Shown: positions 37,190 to 47,233, counted from the stretch's first letter. The stretch is 64,000 nucleotides of DNA from Pyxidicoccus caerfyrddinensis (GCF_010894405.1 NZ_JAAIYA010000014.1:1-64000); one strand, 5' to 3'. Notes: generated by a model not told the origin, from the sequence alone. Translations and numbers: made by a program.

Positions 37190-38178
37190 TGGTCGCCCTC
37201 GAGCGTCACTTCCATCAGCCCCGCCAGCGGCGGCTTCCCCGCGCGCTCCAGCACCGCGCGGTGCAGGTACGTCACCGGCGAGCCCACCACCGGCTTCACC
37301 AGCCCGGCCAGCACGCCCAAATCCTCCACCGGCGCATCACGCTTCAACAGCTGCGTGGAGCGCAGCACCAGCGCCGCCCCGCCGTCCCCAAACACTTCCA
37401 CCTTCCACACGCTGCGCTCCTTCGCGCCCTCGCGGCTCAGCGTGAAGTGCTCCAGCAGACGCGGCGACCCGCCCTCCTCCCACTCGTACACGGGGCCGAA
37501 TTCACCGTCCTGGCCCTCGCGCGCCAGCAGCACCAGCCGCTCACCGCCGCGCAGCGCGCGGAAGCGCACCCAGCGCTTGGCCAGCTTCGCCGGAGCAATC
37601 GTCGAGCGCGTGTGGTCCGCGTACCCGCCACCCACGCGCGTCTCCTCTGCGGCCTTGGGAAGCTGCAGCGTCACCCGCAGCGGGCTGAACGCCAGCGTCA
37701 CCTCGTGGCGGTAGCGCGCGCTGCCCACCTCCACGTCGGAGCCTTCGGGGGAGCGAGGCTGCACCGGCGCGGCGTACTCCAGCGCCACCCGCCCACCGTC
37801 CAGCGGCGCCTCCACCCGCGTGAAGCCACCCGCCGACCGCGCCGTGCACGCGCCCACCTGGAGCGTGCCGCTGGTCACGTCGTAGCTCCACTCCTTCTCG
37901 CCCACCTTCTTCTGCGGCGTCCACGCGCGCTGCCCGGGCTTGAGCACCGACGCGCGGCAGATGCCATGTCGCGAGCCGGGACCCAGGTTCGTCAGCGACA
38001 GCTGCACCAGGACGAAGGTGCCATCCTCCAGGTCCCCGATGAAGGTGAAGCTCTCCCCGTAGTTGTCGAGCGGGGAGGGCGTCGGCTCCAGCCCCGCGCC
38101 CGCCGCCCGTCCGGGCAGCGCGAGCGTGGTGAGGAGCACCACCACCATCAGGACCTGAAAGAGGGCTTTACGCAGCAT
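37186..38178 (-). CDS. Secreted AttH / CrtC / Svf1-like lipocalin-type protein
   Basis: 330 residues from ATG 38178, overlapping the upstream gene by 11 bases. The first ~26 residues are a signal peptide (MLRKALFQVLMVVVLLTTLA...). The rest is strand-rich with two similar halves (~35-170 and ~180-325). The motif GGGYADH at 183-189 resembles the GYxDH motif seen in lipocalin-like AttH, carotenoid hydratase CrtC and Svf1 families. Yeast Svf1 has been reported to bind ceramides. Here the gene lies between a lipid head-group transferase and a phosphatase in an inositol-lipid operon, so a periplasmic lipid carrier is an attractive inference. The family assignment is by motif and context only. Confidence 0.55.
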   Translation of the reverse strand: MLRKALFQVLMVVVLLTTLALPGRAAGAGLEPTPSPLDNYGESFTFIGDLEDGTFVLVQLSLTNLGPGSRHGICRASVLKPGQRAWTPQKKVGEKEWSYDVTSGTLQVGACTARSAGGFTRVEAPLDGGRVALEYAAPVQPRSPEGSDVEVGSARYRHEVTLAFSPLRVTLQLPKAAEETRVGGGYADHTRSTIAPAKLAKRWVRFRALRGGERLVLLAREGQDGEFGPVYEWEEGGSPRLLEHFTLSREGAKERSVWKVEVFGDGGAALVLRSTQLLKRDAPVEDLGVLAGLVKPVVGSPVTYLHRAVLERAGKPPLAGLMEVTLEGDQ

Positions 38179-39412
38179 GTGGGCGCTGCTCCAGGAGCGC
38201 ATCCGGCGAGGCGTTGTCGTTGAAGACATAATCGCGCTGCAGGGGCAGGTTCCACGCGAAGTACACGACGCCGCGCACCAGCCACCAACCCAGCGCGTAG
38301 GGCAGTTGCGGATGCAACGTGAACAGCGCCACGCCACCCGCGTTGAGCAGCGCGCTCGTCCCGCTCACCACCGCGTAGCGCGCCAGCTGCCGCGACACCG
38401 CCGCGGTGCTCTTGAAGGTGAGCACGCGGTTGATGGAGTAGTTCACCACCGCGCCCAGCACGGAGCCCACCACCGTGGCCCAGGCGGGCAGCACGCTCAG
38501 CCACTCCACCAGGACCAGCACCAGCGCGAAGTCCGCCGCCGTGGCCACCGCGCCCGCCACCGCGTTGAGGCCGTAGATGGCCTTCTCGGAGCGCGCCTCC
38601 TGCCGCTTCGGCGCCAGCGCCTTCACCAGGTTCCGGAAGCGGGTGATGGCCGTGTAGTTGCTCATGATGGACACGAACACCAGGCCCACCACCGCCAGCC
38701 AGTGCATCGGGTGCTTCTCCTCGGGCCAGAAGATGGCCTCGAGGATGGGCGACAGCGCCGTGCCCACGCCCAGGAAGAGCACGCGCTCCAGCCGCTGCAT
38801 GGCGCCGTCCCGCACGCTCACGCCCAGGCCCTCGCCCTTGGCGCGCACGTACGGCACCAGCGACGAGCCGAGCAGCGCCATCAGCGCGGGCAAGAGCACC
38901 CACGTGTCCCGGTAGTACCAGGCCAGGCCCATCAGCATCGCCGAGTCCACGTACCTGTCGAGCACCGAGTCCAGCGCCGCGCCGGCCGGGTTGGCCTCCT
39001 TGCGCGTGCGGGCGATGCGGCCGTCCATGACGTCGAGGATGCCCGCGGCCAGGAACAGCCAGCCGCCCAGCGCGAAGCGGCCCGCCGCCAGCGCCACACC
39101 GGCGGAGATGCCCAGCAGGCCCGACAGCATGGACAGCGCGTTGGCCGGCAGGCCCGAGCGCAGAATCACCGTCCACAAGGGCTGGATGACCCAGAAGAAG
39201 TAGTGCCGGAGGAAGAAGCCCACCAGCACCGTGCTGCCGCGCTTGAGCGTCTCCTCGTCGCGGGGGATGCCCTTGAAGGCGCACCGGATGCAGAAGAGCA
39301 AGAGCCCCCCGAGGAAGTAGGCACAGGCCAGAATCGCGGGGGCCAGCGCCGTCCAGATGCGGGCCGACGGAGACAGGTTTCCGCTCAGCCAGGCCATCAG
39401 GTTCTCAAGCAC
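38168..39412 (-). CDS. CDP-alcohol phosphatidyltransferase fused to a GtrA domain (candidate phosphatidylinositol-phosphate synthase)
   Basis: 414 residues from GTG 39412 (GAGGAG six bases upstream), overlapping the upstream stop by eight bases. Residues ~65-270 are a CDP-OH-P transferase with the full metal motif D127xxD130G131xxA134R135 x8 G144 x3 D148 x3 D152. Residues ~278-398 are a four-helix GtrA domain (NYSINRVLTFKS, ending LQRDYVF), a family linked to undecaprenyl-linked sugar flipping. The enzyme should join a CDP-lipid to an alcohol phosphate; with inositol-3-phosphate synthase in the operon, the product is likely phosphatidylinositol phosphate. The fused GtrA part might move lipid or substrate across the membrane. 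Fusion is clear; substrate is inferred. Confidence 0.85.
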   Translation of the reverse strand: MLENLMAWLSGNLSPSARIWTALAPAILACAYFLGGLLLFCIRCAFKGIPRDEETLKRGSTVLVGFFLRHYFFWVIQPLWTVILRSGLPANALSMLSGLLGISAGVALAAGRFALGGWLFLAAGILDVMDGRIARTRKEANPAGAALDSVLDRYVDSAMLMGLAWYYRDTWVLLPALMALLGSSLVPYVRAKGEGLGVSVRDGAMQRLERVLFLGVGTALSPILEAIFWPEEKHPMHWLAVVGLVFVSIMSNYTAITRFRNLVKALAPKRQEARSEKAIYGLNAVAGAVATAADFALVLVLVEWLSVLPAWATVVGSVLGAVVNYSINRVLTFKSTAAVSRQLARYAVVSGTSALLNAGGVALFTLHPQLPYALGWWLVRGVVYFAWNLPLQRDYVFNDNASPDALLEQRPHAA

Positions 39413-40311
39413 GGGTGTCTCCTCTAGAGGTCGTCAGGGGCACTGCGATGGGCGCCTGCGCCGTGCGGCGCGCGAACACCGCCTCCACCACCAGGAAGGC
39501 GGCGAGGGCCGCGGTCAACCCCGCGAGCACGTCCAGGATGTAGTGGTGCGTCAGGTACACGGCGGAAAACGACACGAGCGCCGAGAACAGCGCCGCGGGC
39601 ACGCGCCAGGCCCAGCCCTTGTGCCACAGGAAGAACACCATCATGAACGGGTAGGACGCGTGCAGTGACGGCATCGCCCCGAAGACGTTGGTGTTCCGCG
39701 CGTAGAAGCTGGCGAAGTAGTGGATGCCCAGCAGCGCGTCGAAGCGCGCCGTGCCCGCCGGACTGGGCAGCGCCGCGAGGTCCGCGGGGCCGGGGCCGTA
39801 CTTCAGGACGTACCAGGGGGGCGCCGCCGGATAGACGAGGTAGATGACCACGCCAATGGCGTTCACCAGCAGGAAGGCCCAGCACACCTTTTCGAAGCGC
39901 GTGTCCTTCTTCACGAAGAAGAAGATGGCCACGGCGAAGACCTCGTACAGGTAGGCCGCGTACGAGAAGCCGCAGAGAAGGTCCAACACCGGATTGAAGC
40001 GGGTGGCCCACCACTCGGGCCAGTTGAGGCCGCCGGGGGCGGGGAACAGCTGGCGCTCCAGCTCCCACAGGTCACCCGTGTGGATGGTGCCCCGCAGGAA
40101 CAGCCAGAGTCCCTGGCTGTCCAGCAGCATACCGGTCAGCCATAGCGGGAGCCCGCCTGCCAGGAAGCGCCGCGTCCGGGGGCCCGCCCAGGCCACCCCC
40201 ATCAGCAGCACGTCCGCGGCGACGTGGTCCCACCGGAGCCGACCGGTGGCCGCCACCAGCGCCACGTGGCCCGTCGCCAGGAAGGTGACGAGCCACGTGA
40301 ACGGCGTGGCT

Positions 40312-40334
<23 letters not shown>
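39405..40334 (-). CDS. Aur1-like PAP2 inositol-phosphotransferase (candidate inositol phosphoceramide synthase)
   Basis: 309 residues, overlapping the end of ino1 by 23 bases. Six or so membrane helices. The Aur1/Ipt1-type motifs are visible: LVYPAAPPWY (~167-175), GAMPSLHASYP with H225 and HHYILDVLAG with H264 and D268, the catalytic triad expected for phosphoryl transfer on the extracytoplasmic face. The YPAAPPWY and SLHASYP forms are the ones seen in inositol-phosphotransferases rather than ordinary phosphatidic acid phosphatases. Next to ino1 and a CDP-alcohol transferase, the most economical role is moving phosphoinositol from phosphatidylinositol to a ceramide. A simple lipid phosphatase remains possible. 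Confidence 0.82.
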
Positions 40335-41646
<1,312 letters not shown>

Positions 41647-42140
41647 CTTGGAGTTCCTTCGAAGGGCGGAAACCAGTGCGCCCCGCTAGACGTATTCGAG
41701 TCCGCCGTATGCATTGCCTTCGGTACGATACCTATGGGGCATGCGGAAAATCTCGAAAGCGGATGGTTGATACTCTAAAGCGTTGTTGACTTCAACGTGA
41801 TGTAGCCGGGCGCTCGTACCACGGTGTCGCAGGTCTGAATGGATCAGCCCGGGGCCAGCTACAAGGCGGGGCGAACGGGGCTGTCAGAGAAACACCACGA
41901 CGTCCGGCGGATGACACCCACCCGACCGTACCCAGGCGATTTTGTCAGGGGTCCGAATTGACCTGGCCTGGGATGAGGTGAGGCGAAGGGTGGGGTGTGA
42001 AGATGCCCTACAGGGGTGTGGGACGCGCCGGCCCGGCGGGCCCTCTCATGGCGTCCGCGCGGAGCCGGCGCAACCGGAATTCTTGGAAGAAGAGACGGCG
42101 GCCCGGAGCGGTGCGGCCATCCCTCCTTATGTAGTGGGCC
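41647..42140. other. 494-base region upstream of the inositol-lipid operon
   Basis: No convincing gene. The segment ~41690-41830 is AT-richer than the genome average and carries the candidate promoter and palindrome; the remainder up to 42140 is GC-rich and featureless to my eye. Confidence 0.5.
41767..41795 (-). promoter_or_regulatory. Candidate promoter of the inositol-lipid operon with embedded palindrome
   Basis: On the minus strand TTGAAG (41790-41795) and TATCAA (41767-41772) are separated by 17 bases. The -35 lies inside the near-palindrome GTTGACTTCAAC (41785-41796 on the plus strand), a possible operator. The predicted leader is about 115 bases. Confidence 0.35.
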
Positions 42141-42665
42141 TCAGTGGGGCAGCGGGGCGTCGCCCAGGTCGAGCTTCTGGTTGTCGCCGGGCTTGTACGT
42201 CTCGCCGGTGAGGGCGGCCTTCACCATGCCGGCCAATTGCACCATGCGGCTGTTGGGTGTGTCCCAGTACTCGGCGCGCTCCACTCGCACGCACAGCAGG
42301 GCGAGCTCTGGATCATCCAGCCCGTCCGGGAACCAGGCCTTGAGGGTGGGGTTCCACAGCTCGCGGGCCTTCTCCTTGTCGAGCACCAGCCGGCAGCGGC
42401 CGCTCACGGAGACGTAGCGGTCCCGGGTGGGGTCCGAGTACGCGAGGCTGACGTGGTGGTCGTGCTCCACCTCGCCCACCTTGGGGGAGTGCTCGCGGGT
42501 GAAGAACCACAACTCCCCGTCGAAGTCCCTGTCATGGGTCCACATGGGGCGGCTGCGCAGGCTGCCGTCCTCCTCCACGGTGGTCATCATCGCGACCTTG
42601 ATGCCCTTGATGAGGTCTCCGAAGTGCTGGACGACCTCGTGCGTGTCCTTCTTCTTGCTCGCCAT
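42141..42665 (-). CDS. Pyridoxamine 5'-phosphate oxidase-like flavin-binding protein
   Basis: 174 residues from ATG 42665 with GGGAGGAG upstream. The split-barrel signature is present: IKVAMMTTVEEDGSLRSRPMW, GELWFFTREHSPKVGEVE, HVSLAYSDPTRDRYVSVSGRC and KLWNP-like LWNPTLKAWFPDGLDDPELALLCV, all typical of general stress protein 26-like members. They bind FMN or F420 and their in vivo substrates are unknown. A separate transcription unit from ino1. Confidence 0.88.
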   Translation of the reverse strand: MASKKKDTHEVVQHFGDLIKGIKVAMMTTVEEDGSLRSRPMWTHDRDFDGELWFFTREHSPKVGEVEHDHHVSLAYSDPTRDRYVSVSGRCRLVLDKEKARELWNPTLKAWFPDGLDDPELALLCVRVERAEYWDTPNSRMVQLAGMVKAALTGETYKPGDNQKLDLGDAPLPH

Positions 42666-42823
42666 GGCTGCTCCTCCCTGGGCGCTCAAGGTAGGTCGCG
42701 AGGCGGGCGGCGAGCATGAAGGGACCCCCTGCCCGCCGCCAGGGCAGGCAGGCGGTGTGGTAGTGGGCTTGCCGGGCCGCGGTGCTCCGTCAGGAGCGCA
42801 GGCGGGAAAGCGAGGGTGACGGA

Positions 42824-43318
42824 GTGCTGAAGACGGCGTGGAACGAGTGGAGCCTCAAGGCGCTGCAGCTGGAGACGGCGCTGCTGGCGCTGGAGGAAAT
42901 CGAGCTGCCGGAGGAGATGCACGCGCTCCAGGACGCGGCGGAGGAGAAGGTGCTGGAGCTGGCGCGCGCGTGGAAGGCGAAGCTGCCGGCGAAGGAGCCG
43001 CGCAAGTGGGAGCGGCAGACGCTGCCGGCCGGCGCGCCGAAGGACGCCGAGCTGCAGGAGCTGGTGGCGGGCTTCCAGGAGGACGGCAAGGAGTGGACGC
43101 TCCTGCGCGCCACCAGCGACAAGAAGGAGGTGGTGGAGACGGTGGTGTCCGAGGGCCGCGCGTGCATGGCCGCGGGCGGCGAGTACTACCTGGGCCAGTG
43201 GGACGCGAAGGACTCCGTGCTGGAGGTGGGCCGCGACGACGACGCGGGCGAGCCGGGCACGGGGCTGGTGCTGGAGCCCACGGGCGAGCTGCAGTACGCG
43301 CCGGACCCGGAGCTGTAG
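42824..43318 (+). CDS. Hypothetical acidic protein
   Basis: 164 residues from GTG 42824, chosen for the GAGGGTGACG site upstream (a GTG at 42782 lacks one). The first half is helical and rich in Glu/Ala/Leu (ALQLETALLALEEIELPEEMHALQDAAEEKVLELARAWKAKL), suggesting a coiled coil; the second half is strand-like (WTLLRATSDKKEVVETVVSEG). It has no signal peptide. The family is not recognised. It ends 23 bases from the convergent aldo/keto reductase gene. Confidence 0.55.
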   Translation: MLKTAWNEWSLKALQLETALLALEEIELPEEMHALQDAAEEKVLELARAWKAKLPAKEPRKWERQTLPAGAPKDAELQELVAGFQEDGKEWTLLRATSDKKEVVETVVSEGRACMAAGGEYYLGQWDAKDSVLEVGRDDDAGEPGTGLVLEPTGELQYAPDPEL

Positions 43319-43341
43319 CTTCTGCCTTCGAGAGCTGTCGC

Positions 43342-44340
43342 TCAGCTTTCGAGGACGCGGGCCATACGGGCGCGCTGCTTCTCGTCGGGGAGGCGGCCGA
43401 AGCCTGCGCGCAGGTTGTCGGCCACGTGGTCGGGGTTGCTCGTGGCGGGAAGCGGGCAGTGCACGGCGGGGTGGCCGAGGATGAACTTGAGGAAGAACTG
43501 CGCCCAGGTGGTGCAGTCGAACTCGGCGGCCCACTCCGGCACGGCGCGCCCGCGCACGCGCTGGAAGAGGGAGCCGGTGGCGAAGGGCTGCATGACGAGG
43601 ACGGCCACACCGTGCTCGGCGGCGGCGGGCAGCAGGCGCGCCTCCGCGTCGCGCTGCGCGAGGGAGTAGGGCAGCTGCACGAAGTCCAGCTTCTCCTCGC
43701 GGATGAAGCGCTCCAGGTCATCGAAGGCGCTGCGCGAGTAATGGGTGACGCCGACGTAGCGGATGCGGCCTGCGGCCTTCCACTCGCGCAGCATGGGCAG
43801 CTGCGTGCGCCAGTCCACGAGGTTGTGGACCTGCATCAGGTCCATGCGGCCGTGACCCATGTGCTGGACGGAGGCGCGCAGCTGCGCGAGCCCTTCCGCC
43901 TTGCCGGTGGTCCAGACCTTGGAGGCGAGGAAGGGCGTCTTCAGCTCGCCGAGCGCCTCGAGCACGTCGCCGGTGACGGCCTCCGCGCGGCCGTACATGG
44001 GCGATGAGTCGATGAGGCGCGCGCCCGAGGTGAGGAAGCGGCGGAGGACCTCCGCGAGGGGGCCGCGCTCGGCGGGGGTGTTGCCCACGTCGAACGTCTG
44101 CCAGGTGCCGAGCCCGATGACGGGCAGCGCTTCGCCCGTGCTGGGGATGGGGCGGGTGAGCATGGCTTCTCCTCGGGAGGTGGGCTTCGCGGTGGGTGGA
44201 GCCGTGGGCTTCGCGGGTGGCCGTGGCGGCGTGGCCTGCGCGGAGGCGAGGGCCGGGAGCAGCAGGCCACCGAGCCCCGCGGCGAGCACCTCGCGGCGGG
44301 TCGTCGTGGACGGACGGGGCTGATCCGGAGTGGGGGCCAT
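43342..44340 (-). CDS. Exported aldo/keto reductase with Tat-type signal
   Basis: 332 residues. The N-terminus TTRREVLAAGLGGLLLPALA carries a twin-arginine motif and hydrophobic core, followed by a Pro/Thr-rich linker, so the enzyme is probably exported folded. The barrel has LIDSSPMYGRAEAVTG (catalytic Tyr region), FLASKVWTTGKAEG and MDLMQVHNLVDWRTQLP (His region), all aldo/keto reductase hallmarks. NADPH is not available in the periplasm, so the cofactor or role may be unusual. The substrate is unknown. Confidence 0.85.
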   Translation of the reverse strand: MAPTPDQPRPSTTTRREVLAAGLGGLLLPALASAQATPPRPPAKPTAPPTAKPTSRGEAMLTRPIPSTGEALPVIGLGTWQTFDVGNTPAERGPLAEVLRRFLTSGARLIDSSPMYGRAEAVTGDVLEALGELKTPFLASKVWTTGKAEGLAQLRASVQHMGHGRMDLMQVHNLVDWRTQLPMLREWKAAGRIRYVGVTHYSRSAFDDLERFIREEKLDFVQLPYSLAQRDAEARLLPAAAEHGVAVLVMQPFATGSLFQRVRGRAVPEWAAEFDCTTWAQFFLKFILGHPAVHCPLPATSNPDHVADNLRAGFGRLPDEKQRARMARVLES

Positions 44341-44590
44341 GGGGGAAATCTAGCGTCGGGCGTCGCGGGCCGGTGGGACATGGCCGCGAGGGTGTGGGCA
44401 GGAGACAGTTCCCGGGTGGAAGGTGGCGCCTTCCGAGGGGTGACACGGCCCGGTGACAGCTTTTCGCGGTGCCGGTGTTCCCTTCCACGAGTGGGGCGGC
44501 GACGTCCCCCGACGAATCTCTCTGTGTGGCCCCGGTGCCCGCGCGGTGCGGGCCGGGCCCCTCTCGGAACAGTCCAGGAAGGTCCAGGCG

Positions 44591-46078
44591 ATGATGCGCA
44601 AGGTCTCGGTGTGTGCGGGGGTCGTGGCGGCGGTGGTGGCGTTCTCGGCCAGCGCCGAGGAGCCGAATACGGGCGTGCAGGCCTCCGGCTCGGTGCCGGC
44701 GGCCGAGTCGGCTCCGACGCGTGCCGGTGAAGGCAGCGACGCGGTGGCAGCCCCGGCCGTCGAGGGCCCTGGAATGGAGCGCGTCATGGCGGCGCCTCCG
44801 CTGGTGGACGCGGCCGTGGGTGGCGCGGTGAGCGCGGCCCCTGCGACGGACACGCCGACGGTGACGAAGGCGAAGGCGGAGCCCGCCGCGAGCCCGGAGG
44901 CGGAAGAGGTCCACATCCCCTTCAGCCTCTCGCTGGTGCCGGGCCTCAGCACGGCGGGCTTCCACACGAGCAACGTGGTCAACACCGTGTCCATCGGCCT
45001 CATCGCCACGCACGCGAAGCGGGTGGACGGGGTGGCCCTGGCGCTGGGCGCCAACTGGGTGGAGGCGGGGCTGAATGGCGCGCAGCTCGCGGTGGGCGCC
45101 AACGTGTCGCGAGGGCCGGTGACGGGCGCGCAGTTCGCCGTGGGCGGCAACGTGTCGGGCGGTGACTTCCTCGGCGTGCAGTCCGGCGTCGGCGTCAACG
45201 TGGTGCGCGGGGCGATGGAGGGCGCGCAGCTCTCCGTGGGCCTCAACACGGTGGCGGGCGTGGTGAATGGAGCGCAGCTCGGTGTCGGCGCCAACGTGGC
45301 GACGGGCGCCGTGCGCGGCGCGCAGCTCGCGGTGGGCGTCAACGTGGCGGGCGGCCCGGTGCGCGGGCTCCAGATGGCTGCGGGCGCCAACATCGCCTCC
45401 GAGGTGTCCGGCGTGCAGATGTCCTCGGGCGTCAGCTTCGCGCGGCACATCAAGGGCGGGCAGGTGTCCATCATCAACGTGGGTGGCAAGGTGGACGGCG
45501 CGCAGGTGGGGCTCGTCAACGTGGCGGGCAGCGTGGACGGAGCGCAGGTGGGGCTCGTCAACGTGGCGGGTAGCTCGGAGGGCGAGTCCGTGGGCCTGCT
45601 GAGCTTCGTGGGCAACGGGCAGGCGCACCTGCTGGCGTGGAGCAGTGACGTGTCGGTCACCAACGTGGGCGTCAAGCTGGGCGGCAAGCACCTCTACACG
45701 CTGCTCACGGCGGGCTTCACTCCGTCCCTGGGCGGAGACCGCCGCCGCTACACCGTTGGCGCGGGCTTCGGCGGACACATCCCGCTGGAGCGCTTCTACG
45801 TGGACGTCGACCTGGTGGGCAGCAGCCTGCACTCGCGGAGCTGGTTCAGCGACAAGGAGAACCAGCACGTCCTCGGGCAGCTGCGGGTGATGGGGGGCTG
45901 GCAGGTGGCGTCCCACTTCTCGGTGTTCGCCGGCGTCAGCGCCAACACGCTCACCAGCTGGAATGGCAGCGACGAGTGGAAGGAGGTGGGCCTCGGGCTC
46001 GACTGGCGTGAGGTCTCCGACAGCGGCCGCACCGTGGTGCGCATGTGGCCGGGTGTGCTGGCCGGCGTGCAGCTCTGA
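44591..46078 (+). CDS. Secreted repeat protein (glycine-rich ~18-residue surface repeats)
   Basis: 495 residues from ATG 44591 (ATG repeated one codon later). A signal peptide ends near SASAE. After an Ala-rich linker, residues ~165-340 hold about ten copies of an 18-19-residue unit of the kind NGAQLAVGANVSRGPVT, VRGAQLAVGVNVAGGPV, DGAQVGLVNVAGSV, reminiscent of the LA_2272-type surface repeats that build a beta-solenoid-like stack. The last ~150 residues (HLYTLLTAGFTPSLGG, FYVDVDLVGSSLHSR, WPGVLAGVQL ending in Leu) resemble outer-membrane beta-barrel strands. A cell-surface location is likely. Function unknown. Confidence 0.75.
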   Translation: MMRKVSVCAGVVAAVVAFSASAEEPNTGVQASGSVPAAESAPTRAGEGSDAVAAPAVEGPGMERVMAAPPLVDAAVGGAVSAAPATDTPTVTKAKAEPAASPEAEEVHIPFSLSLVPGLSTAGFHTSNVVNTVSIGLIATHAKRVDGVALALGANWVEAGLNGAQLAVGANVSRGPVTGAQFAVGGNVSGGDFLGVQSGVGVNVVRGAMEGAQLSVGLNTVAGVVNGAQLGVGANVATGAVRGAQLAVGVNVAGGPVRGLQMAAGANIASEVSGVQMSSGVSFARHIKGGQVSIINVGGKVDGAQVGLVNVAGSVDGAQVGLVNVAGSSEGESVGLLSFVGNGQAHLLAWSSDVSVTNVGVKLGGKHLYTLLTAGFTPSLGGDRRRYTVGAGFGGHIPLERFYVDVDLVGSSLHSRSWFSDKENQHVLGQLRVMGGWQVASHFSVFAGVSANTLTSWNGSDEWKEVGLGLDWREVSDSGRTVVRMWPGVLAGVQL

Positions 46079-46225
46079 CGGAGCGCGGGCTGTAGAAGTC
46101 GGCGGCGGACTCACTTCCGCTCGGTAGTGCCCTCCACCGCCCGCCTGCCAGACGCCCGTGGCGTGCTTCAGCGCGCGACGGGCGTCGCCATGTTCACCCT
46201 TGGAGCGTGCGAGGGAGAGCGGCCC

Positions 46226-47233
46226 ATGGAAGGGACCATGCGGGCGATGGTGCTGCATGCACCGGGCGAACCGCTGCGAGAAGAGCGGCTCCCCATCCCA
46301 CGTCCCGGCCCGGAGGAGCTGCTGCTTCGGGTACGGGCCTGCGCCGTGTGCCGCACGGACCTGCACGTGGTGGATGGCGAGCTGACGCACCCGAAGCTGC
46401 CCCTGGTGCTCGGCCATGAAATCGTGGCCACCGTGGTGGGCTCGGGCGAGGGAGTGACGGCCTTCCCGCCAGGGACGCGAGTCGGGGTGCCCTGGCTCGG
46501 CTGGAGCTGTGGTGTGTGCCGCTTCTGCGTCGCGGGCCGGGAGAACCTCTGCGAGCGGGCGCGCTTCACTGGCTATGACCTCGACGGCGGCTATGCCGAG
46601 TTCGCACTGGCGCACCAGCGCTTCTGCTTTCCACTTCCGGCCGGCTACAGCGACGTGCACGCCGCGCCGCTGATGTGCGCGGGGCTCATCGGCTTCCGAA
46701 GCCTGCGCCTCGCCGGAGACGCCGAGCGGCTGGGGCTCTACGGCTTCGGCGCCGCGGCGCACGTGCTCCTCCAGGTGGCGCGCTACCAGCAGCGGCGCGT
46801 CTTCGCCTTCACTCGCCCCGGTGACACCGAGGGCCAGCGCTTCGCGAGGGAGCTGGGCGCGGAGTGGGCGGGAGGCTCGGACGCGCTGCCGCCGGAGCCG
46901 CTCGATGCCGCCATCCTCTTCGCGCCCGTGGGCGCCCTGGTGCCCACCGCGCTGCGCGCCGTGGACAGGGGCGGCGTGGTGGTGTGCGGCGGCATCCACA
47001 TGAGCGACATCCCCACGTTCCCGTATGCACTTCTCTGGGAGGAGCGCGTGGTGCGCTCGGTGGCGAACCTCACGCGCGCGGATGCGCTGGACTTCCTCGC
47101 GCTCGCGCCGGGCGTGCCGGTGCGCACCGAGGTGCAGGTGTTCCCCCTGTCCGCCGCGAACGAGGCGCTCAGTGCCCTGCGACACGGACACGTGCGCGGC
47201 GCGGCGGTGCTGGACGTGGACGCGCGGAGCTGA
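46226..47233 (+). CDS. Zinc-dependent alcohol dehydrogenase
   Basis: 335 residues from ATG 46226 with GAGGGAGAG upstream. The medium-chain dehydrogenase pattern is complete: catalytic zinc ligands in CAVCRTDLHVVDGEL and GHEIVATV, structural zinc cysteines in CGVCRFCVAGRENLC, and a Rossmann segment LGLYGFGAAAHVLLQVARY. The glycine pattern GFGAAA instead of GxGxxG is common in this AdhA-like group. It oxidises alcohols or reduces aldehydes with NAD(P); substrate not predictable. Confidence 0.9.
   Translation: MEGTMRAMVLHAPGEPLREERLPIPRPGPEELLLRVRACAVCRTDLHVVDGELTHPKLPLVLGHEIVATVVGSGEGVTAFPPGTRVGVPWLGWSCGVCRFCVAGRENLCERARFTGYDLDGGYAEFALAHQRFCFPLPAGYSDVHAAPLMCAGLIGFRSLRLAGDAERLGLYGFGAAAHVLLQVARYQQRRVFAFTRPGDTEGQRFARELGAEWAGGSDALPPEPLDAAILFAPVGALVPTALRAVDRGGVVVCGGIHMSDIPTFPYALLWEERVVRSVANLTRADALDFLALAPGVPVRTEVQVFPLSAANEALSALRHGHVRGAAVLDVDARS

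Noticed and set aside
41942-42417. Short plus-strand frames upstream of the inositol operon
   Set aside because: No ribosome site, no signal or motif, and they run into the antisense of the flavin-binding protein gene.
43718-47191. Minus-strand open frame of 1157 codons across three plus-strand genes
   Set aside because: It covers the repeat protein and alcohol dehydrogenase, which have signal peptide, repeats, zinc motifs and ribosome sites on the plus strand.
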